DNA of 11,076 bases from Baffinella frigidus (Eukaryota; Cryptophyceae; Cryptomonadales; Baffinellaceae): assembly GCA_026770585.1 (NCBI GenBank), contig MU647575.1, forward strand, positions 67,148-78,223, in the 5' to 3' direction. Shown here piece by piece: positions 10,601-11,076 of this stretch. Positions within the stretch are counted from its first letter, which is position 1; every line of letters starts with the position of its first letter. The notes under the pieces are model-generated. The model had not been told where the DNA came from. It was given only the letters and a program-made list of their open reading frames with translations, and did no database searches. The translations under genes were made by a program, and so were the position numbers.

Positions 10601-11011
10601 GAGGCAGTGGGCCCTCGAGATGCTGCGTGAGAAGCGCGGTAAACCCGCCGACCCCTAAACCCTAAACCCTAAACCCTAAACCCTAAACCCTAAACCCTAA
10701 ACCCTAAACCAGGGATGATATGTGCCATGACTGCGATGGGCTTCGGCACGTGGGTGGAAGTGAAGCCTCGACAGGCCGAGCCTGAGAAGATGGAGGCGGA
10801 GGTGGAGCTGGAGACGGTGGACCGCCTGATCCTGGAGACGCGCGAGAGCCTGAAGGCGAGCAAGAAGGCGGGGGGCGAGCTGGAGACGCTGCGCGCGACG
10901 CTGGAGAACCTGCGCGGTCGGCGCGCAAAGGTGCAGTCGAGGGTGGACAAGATCGCGGCAGAGCGCGAGGCCAAGCGCCGCGAGGAGGAGGAGCTCAAGG
11001 CCAAAATGCAT
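843..11011 (+). CDS. Four-domain voltage-gated cation channel (spliced, 3' partial)
   Basis: This is a membrane cation channel of the Cav/Nav/NALCN superfamily: four homologous units, each with a voltage sensor (S1-S4) and a pore module (S5-P-S6), in one chain. The model joins 843-1625, 1887-2194, 2334-3972, 4116-4226, 4623-5114, 5312-5607, 5839-5911, 6105-6172, 6320-6496, 6847-7717, 8027-8101, 8342-8425, 8567-9175, 9435-9560, 9769-9815, 10142-10638 and 10713-11011, about 2185 residues. Phases agree at all 16 junctions. S4 motifs are ILRGMRLLRLLK (I), LRALRGVASLRLYR (II), VLRSTAVFHLALLVR (III) and FLRILRTFRLF (IV). Pore-loop motifs are MLGDGF, AAGDRAF, ASGKWSA and MGDDWHA. A Cav/Nav-type EF-hand region follows domain IV. 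The filter is not canonical EEEE or DEKA, so I do not claim Ca2+ or Na+ selectivity. Weakest parts are the start codon and the exon 14-17 joins. Confidence 0.85.
1887..2194 (+). CDS. Channel exon 2: domain I S1-S3
   Basis: The exon begins after GGCAG in phase 0 and ends in phase 2 at donor GTCTGT (2195). S1 is VMCMGVTVGSCALLA. S2 is around NIFFVGEAIAVLALAVEV, with the conserved acidic residue after FF. S3 contains KDPFNILDALVLAASVVEM, close to the Cav/Nav S3 pattern of Trp/Phe-Asn-x-x-Asp. Joining GG to the first G of exon 3 makes Gly and reads FALAG directly into the S4 start WTVILRG. Confidence 0.83.
2334..3972 (+). CDS. Channel exon 3: domain I S4 to domain II S5
   Basis: This 1639-base exon enters in phase 2 and leaves in phase 0 at donor GTGCCC. 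Domain I S4 is ILRGMRLLRLLK, with four charges spaced by three. S5 follows (VAMLGAILLVVVATLAAGL), then an extracellular loop with Cys434, 463, 480 and 486 and possible N-glycosylation sites NET and NSS. The loop leads to NPFSGLGRLDN, which matches the Cav domain I loop pattern, and the pore motif MLGDGF (Asp517). S6 is YLFLLQFVVAMMAFRY. Residues about 571-735 form a Ser/Ala/Gly/Pro-rich I-II linker. Domain II S1 starts near 742, S2 is MVALFALEICIRF, S3 contains AAWDLAVVFLEVAG, S4 is LRALRGVASLRLYR (four of five gating positions Arg) and S5 is near 880-900. Confidence 0.88.
4116..4226 (+). CDS. Channel exon 4: domain II pore loop
   Basis: This 37-codon exon is bounded by ACAG and donor GTCCCC, phase 0 at both ends. 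It encodes LDFANMSSSLGTTLHLAAGD, which aligns with the Cav/Nav pore helix pattern F-x-N-F/M-x-x-A-x-x-x-L-F-x-x-x-T-G-D. Asp943 sits at the selectivity position. The usual following Gly-Trp is replaced by Arg-Ala-Phe. The exon is supported by frame, phase and its position between S5 and S6. Confidence 0.78.
4227..4622 (+). repeat. Intron 4 with pyrimidine-rich heptamer array
   Basis: This 396-base intron has GTCCCC and GGCAG ends. About 4228-4450 is a C/T-rich array of variants of CTCCACT mixed with CTCTCCT and GCCCACTCT, most regular at 4342-4410. Only scattered A and G interrupt the pyrimidines on the plus strand. The remaining 4451-4622 is mixed, non-repetitive GC-rich sequence. It reads as open frames on both strands because the unit lacks stops, but the translations are simple Ser/Leu/His or Glu/Arg/Trp repeats, so I call it noncoding. 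Confidence 0.8.
4623..5114 (+). CDS. Channel exon 5: domain II S6 region and start of II-III linker
   Basis: The exon is phase 0 at both ends (GGCAG acceptor, GTGCGC donor) and has 164 codons. It contains two long hydrophobic segments, about residues 971-998 (GVVGAGVALLLAFLFRFLL) and 1014-1046 (KAFLAPILAALLIAVTATTA), separated by FPFDVLQPN. One should be domain II S6; two membrane crossings would invert the later topology. The segment after 1050 is amphipathic and rich in Ser, Arg and Tyr (YPYAELDRPLSEK), as expected for a cytoplasmic linker. Other frames here give low-complexity Arg/Pro sequence. Confidence 0.72.
5312..5607 (+). CDS. Channel exon 6: II-III linker and domain III S1
   Basis: The acceptor is CGCAG (phase 0) and the donor is GTCCCG after CTCTCAG (phase 2). 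The exon begins with a charged helix (AEADAKTRARQAKT), continues through WFPVIDTLPDFPARYL, and ends in a hydrophobic helix APYIFVVDIAALAAALSALA, taken as domain III S1. The split Ser codon joins cleanly to exon 7. Confidence 0.72.
5839..5911 (+). CDS. Channel exon 7: domain III S1-S2 loop and first half of S2
   Basis: This 73-base exon lies between GGCAG (5838) and donor GTGCGC (5912). It encodes ELESLFAATVLKTM, which aligns with the start of S2 in the other repeats, such as HLFFALLLLET of domain IV. It enters in phase 2 and leaves in phase 0, matching exons 6 and 8. Confidence 0.68.
6105..6172 (+). CDS. Channel exon 8: end of domain III S2 and S2-S3 link
   Basis: This 68-base exon encodes DLVVRAVGLGLVTPPTAI followed by LRDP and the first two bases of a Trp codon. 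It matches the family pattern of acid, x-x-x-basic, Ala-x-Gly, then RDPW before S3. Asp1235 takes the place of the usual S2 glutamate. TG joined to the G at 6320 makes Trp, giving RDPWEWVD. That match in both sequence and phase supports exons 7-9 strongly. Confidence 0.75.
6320..6496 (+). CDS. Channel exon 9: domain III S3 and degenerate S4
   Basis: S3 is EWVDVLLVACSLVSLWV. S4 is PSVLRSTAVFHLALLVRP, which aligns with PSFLRILRTFRLFP of domain IV. Gating positions are Arg1298, Ala1301, His1304, Leu1307 and Arg1310, so this sensor is largely uncharged. The donor is GTTGCC (6497) in phase 2; AG plus the G at 6847 makes Arg and reads SKRYRHGGAN into exon 10. An earlier GT at 6474 is possible but has the wrong phase. 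Confidence 0.72.
6497..6846 (+). other. Intron 9 (350 bases) with 32-bp tandem repeat
   Basis: The intron is bounded by GTTGCC and GGACAG. A 32-base unit beginning GGCACCCAGCG starts at 6663, 6695 and 6727 (two full copies and one partial). The first part also carries a CCTCCTCCT pyrimidine run near 6557-6590. I see no exon-like sequence in it; open frames crossing it are Arg/Pro/Gly low-complexity translations. Confidence 0.7.
6663..6742. repeat. 32-bp tandem repeat inside intron 9
   Basis: Copies start at 6663, 6695 and 6727 with identical openings (GGCACCCAGCG) and a shared GCGCGTGGCGCGTGC core in the first two. The third copy is truncated. A minisatellite with no visible function. Confidence 0.8.
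6847..7717 (+). CDS. Channel exon 10: domain III S5-P-S6, III-IV linker, domain IV S1-S2
   Basis: S5 is MALVPALFMGVLLGVF. The extracellular loop has Cys1369 and Cys1384. The pore segment HFDSLGPALLSLARIASGKW matches Cav/Nav domain III (F-D-x-x-x-x-A-x-x-x-L) but has Gly1440-Lys1441 before Trp. S6 is VLLALVLALSALFADGALAS. The basic III-IV linker (about 1497-1544) includes ERHLDVIERVMRRVKPAKP. Domain IV S1 is YRRVIYVLIGTNSMFLLMEH and S2 is HLFFALLLLETLVTFLAF. The donor GTCCGA leaves phase 0 after NFLA. Third-position G/C is very high throughout. Confidence 0.87.
7718..8026 (+). other. Intron 10 (309 bases), strand-asymmetric
   Basis: The intron has donor GTCCGA and acceptor TGCAG. The 5' half is C/T-rich with a run of 12 C at 7822-7833. 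The 3' half turns G/A-rich (GGCAGACAGG, GGTAGGCAGG). No exon, RNA gene or mobile element is visible. Confidence 0.7.
8027..8101 (+). CDS. Channel exon 11: domain IV S3
   Basis: This 25-codon exon encodes VPFHMLDMVLIATSVAGYTL, matching the S3 pattern with the conserved Asp. It is phase 0 at both ends, between TGCAG and donor GTCCCC. Confidence 0.8.
8342..8425 (+). CDS. Channel exon 12: domain IV S4
   Basis: This 28-codon exon ends in VPSFLRILRTFRLFP, a clear S4 with Arg1650, 1653 and 1656 spaced by three. It is bounded by GGCAG and donor GTGCGC, phase 0 at both ends. Confidence 0.8.
8567..9175 (+). CDS. Channel exon 13: domain IV S5-P-S6 and proximal C-terminus
   Basis: The acceptor AGCAG (8566) opens phase 0 with LTVAMLGTMNQVLLPTSRK, the S4-S5 linker. 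S5 is LPLALPALLLMALSSLAFAA. The pore segment is NFNSLPRALLTVALVVMGDD followed by Trp1749, close to Cav and Cch1/NALCN domain IV; Asp1747 is the selectivity candidate. Cys1763 and Cys1787 flank an extracellular loop. S6 is YFLLLKALVSGALLSMVVGS. Then ELQRFADHWRHFDPACTGRI matches the first half of the EF-hand-like segment found after domain IV in Cav and Nav channels. The donor is GTGCCT after AAG. Confidence 0.87.
9435..9560 (+). CDS. Channel exon 14: second half of EF-hand-like segment
   Basis: This 42-codon exon continues exon 13 as VSLVPLLLKQLPRPLGF, which matches the conserved L-x-x-L-L-x-x-L-x-x-P-L-G block of Cav/Nav C-termini. The combined loop starting at Asp1854 (D-P-A-C-T-G-R-I) lacks the usual ligands at positions 3 and 12, so Ca2+ binding is doubtful. 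The boundaries are GGCAG and donor GTGGGT, phase 0 at both ends. Confidence 0.78.
9590..9637. repeat. 24-bp tandem duplication in intron 14
   Basis: A 24-base unit beginning GGGCATCTGCCGCC and ending CTCGCGTG occurs at 9590-9613 and 9614-9637 with one difference. It lies inside the 208-base intron 14. No function is apparent. Confidence 0.8.
9769..9815 (+). CDS. Channel exon 15: short C-terminal exon (tentative)
   Basis: This 47-base exon encodes VVTGVCDRMAPTHLS plus two bases of Trp. It is supported by a good CGCAG acceptor, a donor GTCCGT like others in the gene, and phase 2 agreement with exon 16. There is no homology support, so this exon is less secure than those before it. Confidence 0.5.
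9816..10141 (+). other. Intron 15 (326 bases)
   Basis: A mixed-composition intron with donor GTCCGT and acceptor GGGCAG. It has a C/T-rich first half, a short CACCTTG duplication near 9930-9945 and two copies of GCGGCGTGGGTGGGCA near 10094 and 10126. No coding-like or structural feature stands out. Confidence 0.5.
10142..10638 (+). CDS. Channel exon 16: distal C-terminal tail
   Basis: The exon reads GGLLLAIRLALFRVCCPC, then a basic stretch with RKRERKSRKAAEEEPVD, then a mostly helical region including RFWILNGSNLARTYPP, FFLGLGAGESASFEQVC and RRWRQWALEMLREKR. I do not recognise a domain after the EF-hand-like segment. The proposed end is donor GTAAAC at 10639 (phase 1). Reading on without splicing adds GKPADP and stops at TAA 10656-10658, inside the first CCCTAAA unit; that is a valid alternative end of the protein. 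Confidence 0.65.
10639..10712 (+). other. Intron 16, built from telomere-type repeats
   Basis: A 74-base intron is proposed from GTAAAC to CCAG. It is by far the shortest in the gene and 58 of its bases are CCCTAAA repeats. The repeats supply many CTAAAC sequences that resemble branch-point motifs, and they stop all three plus-strand frames. Phase 1 at both ends joins exon 16 to the coiled-coil exon 17 in frame. The alternative is that the gene ends here. Confidence 0.55.
10653..10710. repeat. Interstitial telomere-type array, eight CCCTAAA units
   Basis: Eight perfect CCCTAAA units (TTTAGGG on the other strand) run from 10653 to 10708, followed by CC. TTTAGGG is the plant/algal-type telomere repeat and is also used by several protist groups. 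The array is internal, with gene-like sequence on both sides. Confidence 0.95.
10713..11011 (+). CDS. Channel exon 17 (or separate gene): coiled coil
   Basis: The frame is open from 10713 to the window end. About nine in ten codons up to 11011 end in G or C, as in the channel exons. After MICAMTAMGFGTWVEVKPRQ it becomes a long charged helix with heptad-like Leu spacing (VELETVDRLILETRESLK, GELETLRATLENLRGRRAK, ending in KRREEEELKAKM), a probable coiled coil for assembly or partner binding. Entry in phase 1 from exon 16 keeps frame. The proposed exit is a GTGCGG donor at 11012, similar to other donors. It could instead begin a new gene at one of its early ATGs (10715, 10727, 10736). Confidence 0.6.
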
Positions 11012-11020
11012 GTGCGGACA

Positions 11021-11076
11021 CCAAACCCCAAACCCCAAACCCCAAACCCCAAACCCCAAACCCCAAACCCCAAACC
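11021..11076. repeat. Telomere-like variant array, eight CCCCAAA units
   Basis: Fifty-six bases of perfect seven-base CCCCAAA periodicity (TTTGGGG on the other strand) run to the window edge, so the true length is unknown. The unit differs from the upstream CCCTAAA array by one base. It has no stop on either strand and would encode a PKPQTPN-type repeat if exonic. By analogy with intron 16 it may lie in an intron opening at 11012. Confidence 0.95.

Noticed and set aside
11021-11076. True telomere at the right end of a chromosome
   Set aside because: The C-rich strand is on plus, the wrong orientation for a right-hand end, and the unit differs from the TTTAGGG array found just upstream.

Overview
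This window looks like GC-rich nuclear DNA from a unicellular eukaryote, probably an alga or related protist. The evidence is one large gene interrupted by spliceosomal-type introns (every one I placed starts GT and ends CAG), very high G/C at third codon positions, a four-domain voltage-gated cation channel as its product, and seven-base repeats of the TTTAGGG telomere type. That telomere type is widespread in plants, green algae and several protist groups, so the lineage stays open.

Layout. Positions 1-315 carry what is probably part of a minus-strand gene that leaves the window on the left; its identity is unknown. Positions 316-842 are an AT-rich intergenic island, sharply different from its surroundings, with short repeated motifs and three back-to-back hairpins. 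It lies between two divergently oriented genes. From 843 to about 11011 one plus-strand gene fills the window. I reconstructed 17 exons by matching reading frame, intron phase and channel topology; all 16 junctions keep one frame and give about 2185 residues before the gene leaves the window or enters another intron.

The channel. Exons 1-3 give the cytoplasmic N-terminus, domain I, the I-II linker and domain II up to S5. Exons 4-5 give the domain II pore loop and its S6 region. Exons 6-10 give the II-III linker, domain III, the short III-IV linker and S1-S2 of domain IV. Exons 11-13 give the rest of domain IV. Exons 13-14 give the EF-hand-like C-terminal segment typical of Cav/Nav channels. 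Exons 15-17 give a lineage-specific tail ending in a coiled coil. The four pore loops place Asp, Asp, Gly-Lys and Asp at the selectivity position, and the domain III S4 has lost most of its gating arginines.

The right end is the oddest part. Intron 16 is only 74 bases and is almost entirely eight CCCTAAA units. One exon later, a second array of eight CCCCAAA units runs to the window edge. If intron 16 is not removed, its first repeat supplies an in-frame TAA stop. Other introns hold low-complexity DNA, including a roughly 220-base pyrimidine-rich heptamer array in intron 4. No RNA genes, complete mobile elements or CRISPR arrays were recognised.
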